Shown piece after piece: positions 1-7,806 of a stretch of DNA of 34,192 nt. This stretch comes from Neglectibacter sp. X58. Lineage in GTDB: Bacteria; Bacillota; Clostridia; Oscillospirales; Acutalibacteraceae. The notes below the pieces were generated by a model that was given only the letters and a program-made list of their open reading frames with translations, searched no databases and was not told the origin of the DNA. The first letter of the stretch is position 1; each line of letters starts with the position of its first letter. A program made the position numbers and the translations under genes. The stretch is from positions 1 to 34,192 of the forward strand of contig NZ_QWEO01000032.1 in NCBI RefSeq assembly GCF_009936035.1, written 5' to 3'.

Positions 1-138
1 TTTGCAGGGCACATCTTCCAAAAGCGGAGCTTCTTCAAAATCCGTCAACTTGGTATCAGGGTTTGTCACCTTCTTTTGGCAAAGGATGGTACAACGGTCT
101 TTCCACATCCGTTCAAGGGCTTTTCTCTGTGCGTTCAC
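1..138 (-). CDS. Phage head-tail adaptor/head closure protein (partial)
   Basis: This is the first 46 codons of a gene cut by the left window edge. It starts at GTG 138-136 behind a GGAGGG ribosome site and overlaps the stop of the preceding connector gene in a GTGA arrangement, so the two are translationally coupled. The N-terminus (VNAQRKALERMWKDRCTI, then TNPDTKLTDFEEAPLL) resembles small head closure proteins of siphophages, of the SPP1 gp16 type, which plug the portal and join head to tail. That assignment rests on sequence style and on gene order after the connector; the domain itself is not complete here. Confidence 0.55.
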   Translation of the reverse strand, partial: MNAQRKALERMWKDRCTILCQKKVTNPDTKLTDFEEAPLLEDVPCK

Positions 139-524
139 CAAACCACCCTCCTATACCGGATAAATTCACGGTTTCGCCCATTTATCAGGTAGTTGATCAG
201 CGTGTCTAAGCGCTGTTCCGGGGTAGTGTTGCCCTCCCCAATGGCAAAAACCGTGTTGGTGTCCCCTTCCTGGATTTGCTTGACCGCCGCTTCCAGGTCG
301 AAGCCCTCTAACTGCCCAAGGTTTTTCTTTAGGCTCAGGTATTGCCCCAAGACCATTTCCACGGCCAATTTTTTCAAGCCCTCGGGAATTGTATTTAGAT
401 TGGTTTCATTCTTGACACGCTCCACCACGGAATCCAAGACAAAATCAATCAGCGGATCAGCCTCCGCCCCCGTTACGCCAAAAGCATTTAACAGGGAAAT
501 AACATCTTCACGCAACGGGTTCAC
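135..524 (-). CDS. Phage head-tail connector protein
   Basis: A small, mostly helical acidic protein of up to 129 residues lying directly after the capsid and a small accessory gene. This is the usual place for gp6/gp15-type head-tail connector proteins, which form a ring under the portal. The opening NPLREDVISLLNAFGVTGAE and the helical body fit that family. The GTG at 524 abuts the ribosome site AAAGGCGGG, so TTG at 515 (spacing about 8 nt) may be the true start. The gene ends in a GTGA overlap with the next gene. Confidence 0.6.
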   Translation of the reverse strand: MNPLREDVISLLNAFGVTGAEADPLIDFVLDSVVERVKNETNLNTIPEGLKKLAVEMVLGQYLSLKKNLGQLEGFDLEAAVKQIQEGDTNTVFAIGEGNTTPEQRLDTLINYLINGRNREFIRYRRVVW

Positions 525-533
525 CCGCCTTTC

Positions 534-851
534 TTACTTGGCTTTGCGCCCACGGCGGGAATTCACACCCATTTTCGGAACTTCTTCGGGTTCAGGCGTG
601 GGGGAATCCCCATCCGGTTCGCTCGGTGCCCCATCAGGGGCGGGATCGTCCGCAGGGGGTGTAATCCCATCCGGTTCACTCGGGGGCGGTTCCTGGGGCA
701 TCTGCTGACCCTCTACCGTGTAGCCCAAACTTTCCAGATATTTGGCATCTTCCGGGTTATCCACATGGGCCACGCCTTTAGTAAAACGGACAATACAGCG
801 CCCATCATGCCAAACCGCCCCAAACTTCTGTTTTCCAGAAATAGTAAACAT
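534..851 (-). CDS. Small phage protein with Pro/Glu-rich tail, function unknown
   Basis: A 105-residue protein whose first 45 residues (MFTISGKQKFGAVWHDGRC...) look folded. Residues about 50-92 are low-complexity Pro/Asp/Glu/Ser with repeated PSEPDG units. The end is basic (NSRRGRKAK). The start is ATG 851 behind GGGGAGG. It sits 15 nt after the major capsid gene and before the head-tail connector, a spot that often holds head decoration or assembly factors. The N-terminal part resembles short structural-module proteins with a 'sites and positions' style beta fold, but I do not recognise a named family. Function is left open. Confidence 0.6.
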   Translation of the reverse strand: MFTISGKQKFGAVWHDGRCIVRFTKGVAHVDNPEDAKYLESLGYTVEGQQMPQEPPPSEPDGITPPADDPAPDGAPSEPDGDSPTPEPEEVPKMGVNSRRGRKAK

Positions 852-866
852 CTTGCGTTCCTCCCC

Positions 867-1847
867 TTATTCCGTGGCGGTTGCGCCGCTGTCCTTCAGG
901 CCGGTAATAGTGCCGTGCATAAAAGCAGGGCCGTGATCAAGGCCGATTTCCCCGTAAATCTGCTTGCGGTCAGAAGCGCCCACTTTCGCCAAGTCCTCCA
1001 GGAACAATGTACCCTTGCCGGGAACATCCTGGAATACCGGAGCGCACACAGAAACATCAAATACACCCAAAGTGCCGGGCTTCATGAAGGGGTTGTAGCA
1101 GATACCCATTTCAAAGAAGTCTGTTTCCAGCTTCTGAATGTTCATGCCGCCCACATTCCGGGGGGCCGGGGCGTTATAGGACAACTGCTTTTCATACAGG
1201 CTGGTGATCCTCTGCTTCTGTTCAGAACCGCAGAAAAGAACCATGTTGCCGAAAAAGGCCCCGGCATCCGCCATGGCCTTGAACAACTGTTTCAGCAGAT
1301 CAACAGTCAGCTCAGCGCCGCCAGCGTCAATGTGGGTGCCGGTGGAACAAAGTTCCAGCATACCACGGGTCTTGTTCGCCACATTGGCGGCAGTAGCTTC
1401 AGCATAAATGCCGTTGATGAAAGTGTGTTCCACATCACGGGCAATCTTTTCCAGGCGGCGGGCAATCTGCCAATCCAGTTCCGAAGTGGGGTTTGCCGCC
1501 TGTCCCGCCGTATTCAGGCCGGACAGCTTGCCCCGGTTGGCCTGTTTGGCGTAGGTGATGGAAATAGTTTCATGGAAAATCTGCGTGACGTTGTATTTCT
1601 GTTCACGCACAATCGCCGTGGCCTCGGGGGCCGTTTCGGAAGCCGTTTCAGAAATACCCGGCTGGGCGGGTTCGGGGAATTCGTACAACTGGCCGGTAGG
1701 GAACCGGTCATTGTCGGTTTTGCGCCCACCGGACAAGCCGCCGATCATGGACAGAAACGGGGTACGGGTAGGGGAAGCGGTAAACAGTTCCCCGGCGAAG
1801 TTGGGCAGATTAAAAGTGTTGCCAGTGCCATTTACAGAGTTAGGCAT
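867..1847 (-). CDS. Major capsid protein, SU10 family
   Basis: A 326-residue protein that forms the phage head shell. The start MPNSVNGTGNTFNLPNFAGELFTA, the central segment with helix IARRLEKIARDVEHTFINGI (about residues 128-147), and the C-terminal GEIGLDHGPAFMHGTITGL match the SU10-type major capsid proteins, an HK97-fold family. The length is normal and no break is seen. The order portal, MuF protein, scaffold, capsid, connector is the standard siphophage head module, which supports the call. A ribosome site AAAGGATG precedes ATG 1847. Confidence 0.85.
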   Translation of the reverse strand: MPNSVNGTGNTFNLPNFAGELFTASPTRTPFLSMIGGLSGGRKTDNDRFPTGQLYEFPEPAQPGISETASETAPEATAIVREQKYNVTQIFHETISITYAKQANRGKLSGLNTAGQAANPTSELDWQIARRLEKIARDVEHTFINGIYAEATAANVANKTRGMLELCSTGTHIDAGGAELTVDLLKQLFKAMADAGAFFGNMVLFCGSEQKQRITSLYEKQLSYNAPAPRNVGGMNIQKLETDFFEMGICYNPFMKPGTLGVFDVSVCAPVFQDVPGKGTLFLEDLAKVGASDRKQIYGEIGLDHGPAFMHGTITGLKDSGATATE

Positions 1848-1881
1848 AAATCAAACATCCTTTCTTTAATAGAATTTAATT

Positions 1882-2526
1882 TTAGAATAGTTCAACACCA
1901 TCTGCGGCGGCTTCCCGCTTGATAGCTACAGCCAGGGCGGCATTTCCGGCCTTCCGGGCATCAGTCAAGCGGGTTTCATATGCGCCAGCTTTGGTGCTGG
2001 GGTTTACCGTGCCGCCCCCAGCAGGGGAAGCGCCGGAAACTGTTGGAGTGGTAGAGGTATCAGCAGTCTTGAACAGAAAACTTGTGCCTTCCGTCTTTGC
2101 CAGCTTGGAAATTTCATCCGACAGCCCCCGGATAGTACCATCATCGGCAAGATCGGCCTTTTCCAGAAAAGCGGCCAACAGCGGGGTAACGGTGGCGGGA
2201 TTGATAGCCCCTGCCTGAATCAAGGCTTCTTTTACGGCATTGTCAACCTTGATTTTCTTGATCTCGGCGGCGTGGTCTTTGTCCTTTTGGGCATTGTCCG
2301 CCTGAAGCTGGGCAATCTGTCCCTGAAGGGTGGCGGCATCGGCCCCGGATTTCTTCAGGGTTTCCAACTGCCCATCCCGTTCAGTGATCGTGGCCTTGGC
2401 CGTTTTCAATTCCTCATTTACCTCATTGAAGCGGGTCTTGGTCACAAAGGAACCGTTCAGGCCCTCCATAACCTTGTTTGCCTGTTCTTCAGTCAGGCCC
2501 ATTTCCATCAGTTTTTCCTTTGTCAT
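1882..2526 (-). CDS. Phage scaffolding protein (GP20-like)
   Basis: A 214-residue protein starting at ATG 2526 behind AAGGAAGG; the open frame runs further upstream, but that part covers a terminator and a leader. The N-terminus MTKEKLMEMGLTEEQANKVM, a long charged coiled coil at about residues 30-105, then an Ala-rich helical part and a Gly/Thr/Pro linker before a helical C-terminus are typical of minor structural GP20-type scaffolds. Scaffolds guide capsid assembly and are then removed. The capsid gene follows at once, as expected. An intrinsic terminator lies just upstream (2631-2654), so expression may depend on read-through or a local promoter. Confidence 0.8.
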   Translation of the reverse strand: MTKEKLMEMGLTEEQANKVMEGLNGSFVTKTRFNEVNEELKTAKATITERDGQLETLKKSGADAATLQGQIAQLQADNAQKDKDHAAEIKKIKVDNAVKEALIQAGAINPATVTPLLAAFLEKADLADDGTIRGLSDEISKLAKTEGTSFLFKTADTSTTPTVSGASPAGGGTVNPSTKAGAYETRLTDARKAGNAALAVAIKREAAADGVELF

Positions 2527-2585
2527 AGCTGATACCTTCCTTTCAAAATCCTTTTTTACCGTGGGTAAGGAACCACGAATTTGAA

Positions 2586-2628
2586 CCGTTCTGTTTACCG
2601 CCGAAACAGTTCTAAGCGGCGAAACGGT
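2586..2628 (-). other. Structured leader of the scaffold gene
   Basis: Several short self-complementary blocks (accgtt/aacggt, ctgttt/aaacag, ccgcc/ggcgg) overlap between the terminator and the scaffold ribosome site. They could form alternative hairpins in the mRNA. Only the complementarity is seen; a regulatory role is inference. Confidence 0.3.
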
Positions 2629-2630
2629 AT

Positions 2631-2654
2631 GAAAAAACCGCCTTAGTAGGCGGT
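2631..2654 (-). terminator. Intrinsic terminator before the scaffold gene
   Basis: On the minus strand, ACCGCC-TACTAA-GGCGGT forms a 6-bp GC-rich hairpin followed by TTTTTT. It lies directly after the 54-residue ORF that follows the MuF gene and before the scaffold gene, so it can split the late transcript or set head-gene dosage. Confidence 0.6.
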
Positions 2655-2661
2655 TCAATCA

Positions 2662-2826
2662 TCAGTATAGGTTTTTTTCATCCATTTCAGGTGGCCGGTA
2701 TGGGGTTCCCTTGTCCAAGCAATCCTGAATAATGGCTTCTATTTCCGCTTCCTCAACACCCATTAAGGCATACAGAGGAAAATTTTCATTGAACTGGTTA
2801 AGGTATTGTTCAATTAGTTCAATCAT
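2662..2826 (-). CDS. 54-residue acidic protein after the MuF-peptidase gene, possible immunity protein
   Basis: A short gene starting at ATG 2826 behind AAAGGTGTGA. The protein is strongly acidic (MIELIEQYLNQFNENFPLYA...), with two predicted helices and a C-terminal PYRPPEMDEKNLY tail. It follows the MuF-metallopeptidase gene by 13 nt and precedes a terminator, so the two form one unit within the late operon. Small proteins like this often follow phage minor head genes. Its place directly after a toxin-like domain also suits an immunity protein. No family is recognised with certainty. Confidence 0.6.
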   Translation of the reverse strand: MIELIEQYLNQFNENFPLYALMGVEEAEIEAIIQDCLDKGTPYRPPEMDEKNLY

Positions 2827-2839
2827 GGTATCACACCTT

Positions 2840-4717
2840 TCAAGGCTGACTTGCAATCACCTTCAACATATCCTCATACATAGCATAAGATTTGGGAAGG
2901 TATTTTTTGATTGTTGCCAAACTTTCAGGGTTAGTCATTGTTGCAGAAGTCATTTCGGCAAACGCTTCAGTTGCAAGCCCCCACTCAACCCCATTAGAAG
3001 TTCGGTTTGTCCAGTAAGAACCGGCCCCATGTCCAATACCACAAGCAATCTTTCCACGGGTAGCCCCTTCTAATATATCAGAAAGATCACCATATTGCAA
3101 CGGGGTCAGTGATTTCACTTCAGCTTGAACAGTGGAATAAGCATAAGACTTTCTTACTTTGAATCCACCATAGGCCGTGTAATAATCCGCCGTAGATTGT
3201 GCCATCCAGCCTTTTTGAACAAAATATTGAAGGTCGGTTTGATGGGCCTTCATATCGGAAAGAACTGATTTAACCCAATCATCGACTTCAGCTTTAATAG
3301 TTTTAGGGAACGCTCCATCCATATAAGTTGACGAAAAATGCCATTGCCCATTAGCGTTTCCAAGGTGGGCGGTCAACCCGTCAATAGCGTGGCCGCTTTC
3401 ATGGAAGGTAGTTGCATAGGGGGCGCTCCATGAACGGCCTTTAGCATCCGATCCAATATTTAGATAAATATTATTACCTGAACAGTATGCCCCGCCCTTA
3501 TGGTTTGCATCGGCAACCTTGATTTGGCCTTCATATTTTTCCCACACAGTCTGAAGGTCAGGGTTTGCGCAGGCATCCACACGATCCCTTAGTTGATCAT
3601 AATGGTCTTTTCCAAATTTCTTACCAAATTCGGAATTGTAATCCCGGATCACTTTCGCAACAGTTACCGGGGTCAACCCGCTTTTCGATCCTCCACCGAG
3701 AAAAGCCTGTTCCCATTGGCAATAAGTCATGTTGGCCGGGACAAAGAATTTTTCCCCATTATCCTTCCGGGCAATGCGTTCAAAATCCCCATCATCAAAG
3801 TGTGGGCAAGTTGTTCCCCTGCAACTGGGGTGAAAGGGCGGAACAGTTACCCCCGGTTCATATTGGGATATGGGGATAACTTTTCCATCCAAATCACGGC
3901 ATATCTCACAGGTAAGGCGATCCAAGGTTTCAAGAATTTCAATTTCTTCAACGTCTAAATCTTTGTAGGTTTCCAAAGCTGAAACGGCGTTGAAGTAGGT
4001 TGTTTCCGTATGTACCAGCCGCCCGGCCTTGTATCTGGAAACACCAAACTTGTGTTTTACGGCATCCGTTATGGTCTGGGAACTGTCCCCCCGAAGAAGG
4101 CCCTGAGTTAAGGCGGTTTGAATTCCAGTGGTCAAATTGGCCTTATGCTCCCAGCACCTATCCCGAAAGGTTTTCTTGTCCCCCGTCCAGGGCCTTGAAA
4201 GCAGAGTTTCCAGCTTCCTTTGATCCAAGGCGGTGATATCCCATCCCATGCCCAGCCCCTTTTGCAGTTCATAGGCAGAATGGGTGTAGCCATTAGACAG
4301 AATCCCCTTTAGAAGATTGTCCACGCTATCAAGCTGATTTCCGTACAGAAGTTCAATCTGCTGTTGGATTTGTAATTGAATGGCTTCCAGCCGCCCAATA
4401 TGAAACCGGGTGGAAGCATTTTCTAGCTTTCTGATCCACTCAGGGGAAAGATTGGCCTTTTGCGCCGCCTGAATGTATTGATTCACACTCCACTTGAATT
4501 CCTCCAACTGGCCGGTAGTCAATAAGCGTTTGGCTTCAAAAAGGCTAACCCCATTGTTGGCGGCGAAGCGCTCATACCAGCTTTCTATCTCAGTCCTAAC
4601 AGATTGTTCAGTTTCTTGATAGATTCTTTCCAGGTCAGAAATACATCTATTGGCCTGAATATGGGCGGCGTTTTCCAGAATGGAAAAGCGGCCCCGCCAA
4701 TATTCTGAATTTTTCAC
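2840..4717 (-). CDS. MuF-type phage head protein with C-terminal HExxH metallopeptidase domain
   Basis: A 625-residue protein starting at GTG 4717 behind GGAGGG. Residues 1 to about 310 are a minor head (Mu gpF / SPP1 gp7-like) domain ending in its signature, here with C270, C273, HPSC at 296-299 and C304, which resembles a metal-binding knot. After a Gly/Ser linker (about 341-347), residues 350-625 form a separate domain with HESGH at 439-443 (the HExxH zinc peptidase motif) and a likely third ligand at E584 or E588 in TEAFAE. Plain MuF head proteins are often about half this length. Phage MuF fusions to toxin domains are a known class in Firmicutes prophages. The domain is probably carried in the capsid and delivered with the DNA. 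Substrate unknown. Confidence 0.8.
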   Translation of the reverse strand: MKNSEYWRGRFSILENAAHIQANRCISDLERIYQETEQSVRTEIESWYERFAANNGVSLFEAKRLLTTGQLEEFKWSVNQYIQAAQKANLSPEWIRKLENASTRFHIGRLEAIQLQIQQQIELLYGNQLDSVDNLLKGILSNGYTHSAYELQKGLGMGWDITALDQRKLETLLSRPWTGDKKTFRDRCWEHKANLTTGIQTALTQGLLRGDSSQTITDAVKHKFGVSRYKAGRLVHTETTYFNAVSALETYKDLDVEEIEILETLDRLTCEICRDLDGKVIPISQYEPGVTVPPFHPSCRGTTCPHFDDGDFERIARKDNGEKFFVPANMTYCQWEQAFLGGGSKSGLTPVTVAKVIRDYNSEFGKKFGKDHYDQLRDRVDACANPDLQTVWEKYEGQIKVADANHKGGAYCSGNNIYLNIGSDAKGRSWSAPYATTFHESGHAIDGLTAHLGNANGQWHFSSTYMDGAFPKTIKAEVDDWVKSVLSDMKAHQTDLQYFVQKGWMAQSTADYYTAYGGFKVRKSYAYSTVQAEVKSLTPLQYGDLSDILEGATRGKIACGIGHGAGSYWTNRTSNGVEWGLATEAFAEMTSATMTNPESLATIKKYLPKSYAMYEDMLKVIASQP

Positions 4718-4742
4718 GGGGCCAGCCCTCCTATTGTGTTAT

Positions 4743-4817
4743 TGGTGACGTGTACGGGAATCGAACCCATGATCCCGCCGTGAAAGGGCGGTGTCTTAAC
4801 CTCTTGACCAACACGCC
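4743..4817 (-). tRNA. tRNA-Glu (anticodon TTC)
   Basis: A complete 75-nt cloverleaf on the minus strand. The acceptor GGCGTGT pairs with ACACGTC (one G-T), the anticodon stem is CCGCC/GGCGG with loop CTTTCAC and anticodon TTC (plus strand 4782-4784), the T loop is TTCGATT, and CCA is encoded. It lies between the portal and MuF genes inside the late operon, so it is phage-borne. Confidence 0.93.
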
Positions 4818-4823
4818 ATATAA

Positions 4824-4891
4824 TACCGGGGGCCGGAATTGCACCGGCCAAGGCCAGGAGTGAAAACCTTGAACCTATATATTTCCCCGGC
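4824..4891 (-). ncRNA. D-armless tRNA-like sequence next to tRNA-Glu
   Basis: A 68-nt stretch 6 nt upstream of the tRNA gene. Acceptor arms GCCGGGG/CCCCGGT pair over 7 bp (one G-T). A perfect T arm is present (GCCGG, loop TGCAATT, CCGGC). An imperfect anticodon arm has loop TTTTCAC and again reads TTC. Only about 12 nt separate the acceptor and anticodon stems, so no D arm can form. It may be a decayed tRNA or a processed tRNA mimic. Confidence 0.5.
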
Positions 4892-4915
4892 ATAGGAAAA
4901 GGCGGAAATTTCCCC

Positions 4916-6403
4916 TTAATCCCCGCCCTGATCCCCATTGGAATCACTGGAAGCGGCTTTTGGCTTGAGTGGGAAAGCGCCCATATAATCAGCCATAGCT
5001 TCTTCCTTCTCTTTTTTAAGGCGTTCCATTTCTGCTTTAGCATCCTTTGTCCAAGGGTGCTGTTCAACAATCGTTTCCGTGGAAATGATACCAGTGGAAG
5101 CCTGACAGTTAGCAATAGCCTCAGTTTCATTGATTAGAATGTCACGGTTGAAAATAACTGTAACTTCTTCCTGTTCAAAATCCCCGGCCCCTTTGGTTTT
5201 CAAATCCTGATTCACAAACCACAAGAGTTGTTCAAAAGCGGCCTGGAACTCGGTTTCCATCCCGTTTGTGTCCAAATCAATATCAGAATACATTGATTGA
5301 ATATTCATCTGATTTGGATTGCCGGACAAGCGATCGTCTTTGGCATCATAGCCTTTGGCGTTTTCGATCAGGGCCTTTTTGAACAATTCCAAGATTGCCT
5401 TATAATTATCAGCATTGACCACAACGGCCAAACTTTCAAGCCCGCCATTTTCCCGAACCTTCACCACACCAAAGGTCGCAAGGTTACGGCGGAATTCCCC
5501 AAGGTTTTCACCATCATAATCCCGCAAGATTAGAATAGTATTCCGGGGGTTTTCCTCCATGTTGTTCTCAAAATCAGATAACAGGGCGTTAATCCCATCC
5601 TGTAACGATTTTACCCGGTGAATCAGGGGGATTTCCTTTTTGTTGTACTTGAAAGCAATCAGTGGAAGCCGATCCCAATTATAACCCTCCACCTTTTCAC
5701 CCGTTTTAACCGTGATATATGGGGTATAGTCCCCCAATTCCACATCCGGGATCAGCGTGGAACCCTCCAACATATACCGGTAAACCCCATCAGGTTTGAA
5801 AAGTTCAACCCGCTTAACAATCTTCTTTGTAAAGCCATCCCACACTTCCTGCAAATACAATCGGGCGGCGGCATCCAAAATAGTATGATCATCATCCGCC
5901 CAGAAAGGCAACACCTGATAGGCGGGAAAGCGCCTGAAGGACAGCTCACCCTTTTCATCGTAATGGATGAACAACCAGCCTTTACCGCCGTTCAGGGCAT
6001 CTTCTACTACATATTTCAGGGTACGGCGGAAAGCGGCGTTAAACCGCTTGTTCAGAATATCAACATAATTTTTGTTGTCACAGCTAAAAGAAAAGGGCTT
6101 ACCAACAAAGTAATTGGTTTTCTGATCCACCATCTTTGCATACTGGTTATCAATCACCTGGGCATTGGGGAGATTCTCCACCACGATCAACTTTCCATCG
6201 GGGCCAATGGCGGTTCTTTTCCGATTCAAAATGTCATGTTCCCCGTTGTAATAGGCTTCCCCACAGATTTGCTCTTCCCTCTCAGGGGATTTTTCCCAAG
6301 CCACAATTTCACGGGCAAAGAATTCAAGTTCAGTCAGCCCTACGGAAGCCCCCGCCTTAATCAAGCGGTTGATCCGGGCGGTTTCAGTTTCCATGAAAAG
6401 CAT
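4916..6403 (-). CDS. Phage portal protein (SPP1 gp6-like)
   Basis: A 495-residue protein from ATG 6403 behind AAGGGTGA; an in-frame extension to 6499 has no ribosome site and covers a hairpin. The portal forms the dodecameric ring through which DNA is packed and ejected. The opening segment with the EEQICGEAYYNGEHDIL region, the YFVGKPFSF segment (about residues 98-106), the long central helix and the acidic C-terminus match gram-positive phage portals of the SPP1 type. It follows the terminase large subunit and precedes the MuF head protein, the standard order. Confidence 0.88.
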   Translation of the reverse strand: MLFMETETARINRLIKAGASVGLTELEFFAREIVAWEKSPEREEQICGEAYYNGEHDILNRKRTAIGPDGKLIVVENLPNAQVIDNQYAKMVDQKTNYFVGKPFSFSCDNKNYVDILNKRFNAAFRRTLKYVVEDALNGGKGWLFIHYDEKGELSFRRFPAYQVLPFWADDDHTILDAAARLYLQEVWDGFTKKIVKRVELFKPDGVYRYMLEGSTLIPDVELGDYTPYITVKTGEKVEGYNWDRLPLIAFKYNKKEIPLIHRVKSLQDGINALLSDFENNMEENPRNTILILRDYDGENLGEFRRNLATFGVVKVRENGGLESLAVVVNADNYKAILELFKKALIENAKGYDAKDDRLSGNPNQMNIQSMYSDIDLDTNGMETEFQAAFEQLLWFVNQDLKTKGAGDFEQEEVTVIFNRDILINETEAIANCQASTGIISTETIVEQHPWTKDAKAEMERLKKEKEEAMADYMGAFPLKPKAASSDSNGDQGGD

Positions 6404-6438
6404 ACAATCACCCTTTTTATTGCATAATATACGCACAA

Positions 6439-6474
6439 ATCGCACAAGCCCCGTGAAATGCGGCGTTGTGCGAT
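6439..6474. other. Hairpin between terminase and portal
   Basis: A perfect 9-bp inverted repeat, atcgcacaa and ttgtgcgat, with an 18-nt loop that can itself pair in part. It fills the 88-nt gap between terminase and portal and has no T run, so it is not a plain terminator. It may be an mRNA processing or stability element. Confidence 0.45.
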
Positions 6475-6491
6475 CTCTTGTTACTAGCCTG

Positions 6492-7742
6492 TTAATCAAA
6501 GCTGAAAGTTGGCCCTATCAGGATATCTTCAAGGGCATACCTCATAGCATCCATAAGGTGGTTAAAATCGTCAATGGGAATGTTCAACCGCTTGCCGGTC
6601 TTAGTGTCGGTGTCCCATGTGTAATTACTGATTTCAGTAATGAAATTCACACACCTTGGATGGATAATGATATGATAATCTTGAATATGGTCTATTCCAT
6701 TGTTCACACTGTCTTTGCCCTTGCGTGATTCACGGATATGGGATATCCCCAAATCATAAAGCCTATCAATACTTTTAGGCTCTGCACAGTCCGCCCTAAT
6801 GCGTTCTTTGGCATATCCAGCTTGCTTCAAGGCTTCGGCAATCTTTTCATTACTCATACCGGTTTTATAGATTTCATCAAAAACCCATATGGCTTTGGTA
6901 GACTTATCCACCATCCCACAAAAGAGGGCGGCGGGGTCATTGGTATAGCCAAAGTCCAGGCCAAAGGCCGACTTGATCCCCGGTATCTTTTTTACGGCAT
7001 CCAGGGAGAAAGCCTTTTCCTCCCAATTCTCAAAGATCAGCCCTTCCACAATGCCCCAATCGCCTAAACCGGCTACACGATATCGGCGGGGGTTGTTTTG
7101 CTTCATCGTTTCAAAAACCTTGATATCTGCATCATCCAGCCATTCATTGCACAAATAGTTGGTGGTCAAGGCCAGGGTTTCAGAATCAGGGTTATCAAAG
7201 AACCGGGCTTTCAACCAGTGGTGTTCATTCCAGGGGTTGAAGGTCAAAGTGAATTGTTTGAACAGGCCGGTTTCTGGGGGGATAGCGCCCCGGATAGATT
7301 CATCAAGCATATTGAAATCATCCTCATTGGTGATTTCATAGGCTTCTTCTATCCAGCACCAGCACAAGTAACCGTGTTCAACCGTGATTGAAGTGACTTT
7401 TAAGGGATCGTCCAGGCCACGGAAATAAATCTTCTGCCCGGTGGGCTTATAGGTCATTTCCAGGGGGCTTTCTTTGATCTCCCAAAAGGCATCAACCCCA
7501 AACCGGTGAATTGCCCATTTCAGTTCCGTAAAACAGGAATCTTTCAGAGTGCGGAACACCTTGCGAACTACCAGGGTATTTGCGCCGGGGTATTCCATCA
7601 TGCGTTTTATGATATTCAGGGCCGTGGTTTTACTCTTTTTACTCCCCCGGCTCCCCTTGCACACCCTGTAACGGCCTTTGAAATGCCAGAACTTATTATA
7701 GCCGCCCCCCACAGTTTCCAGCATGGAAAGTGTCTTTTTCAT
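6492..7742 (-). CDS. Phage terminase large subunit
   Basis: A 416-residue packaging motor with ATPase and nuclease domains. The start is ATG 7742, preceded by GGAG; the upstream ATG at 7772 has no ribosome site. The Walker A-like loop KGSRGSKKSKTT spans 29-40, with Walker B CWCWIEEAYE (E132/E133) and a coupling motif TFNP (167-170). The C-terminal RNase H-like nuclease has GLDFGYTNDP (D263), ADCAEP (D318) and an acidic DDFNHLMDAM cluster near 391-400. The length is normal for the Terminase_3 group. It sits between the small subunit and portal genes. Confidence 0.92.
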   Translation of the reverse strand: MKKTLSMLETVGGGYNKFWHFKGRYRVCKGSRGSKKSKTTALNIIKRMMEYPGANTLVVRKVFRTLKDSCFTELKWAIHRFGVDAFWEIKESPLEMTYKPTGQKIYFRGLDDPLKVTSITVEHGYLCWCWIEEAYEITNEDDFNMLDESIRGAIPPETGLFKQFTLTFNPWNEHHWLKARFFDNPDSETLALTTNYLCNEWLDDADIKVFETMKQNNPRRYRVAGLGDWGIVEGLIFENWEEKAFSLDAVKKIPGIKSAFGLDFGYTNDPAALFCGMVDKSTKAIWVFDEIYKTGMSNEKIAEALKQAGYAKERIRADCAEPKSIDRLYDLGISHIRESRKGKDSVNNGIDHIQDYHIIIHPRCVNFITEISNYTWDTDTKTGKRLNIPIDDFNHLMDAMRYALEDILIGPTFSFD

Positions 7743-7806
7743 CGTCCAATATCTCCAAACCCTTGATTTCATGGGCTTTTAGGGGCCTATTGTTACTTAT
7801 CTGTTT

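Noticed and set aside
765-1922. Long plus-strand open frame (385 codons) opposite the capsid gene
   Set aside because: It mirrors the capsid and scaffold genes, has no ribosome site, and its translation has no recognisable protein character. The minus-strand capsid call explains the region.
4714-5130. 138-codon minus-strand frame covering the tRNA genes and the portal C-terminus
   Set aside because: It runs through tRNA-Glu and the tRNA-like sequence and is out of frame with the portal; its composition is Leu/Pro/Arg-rich noise.
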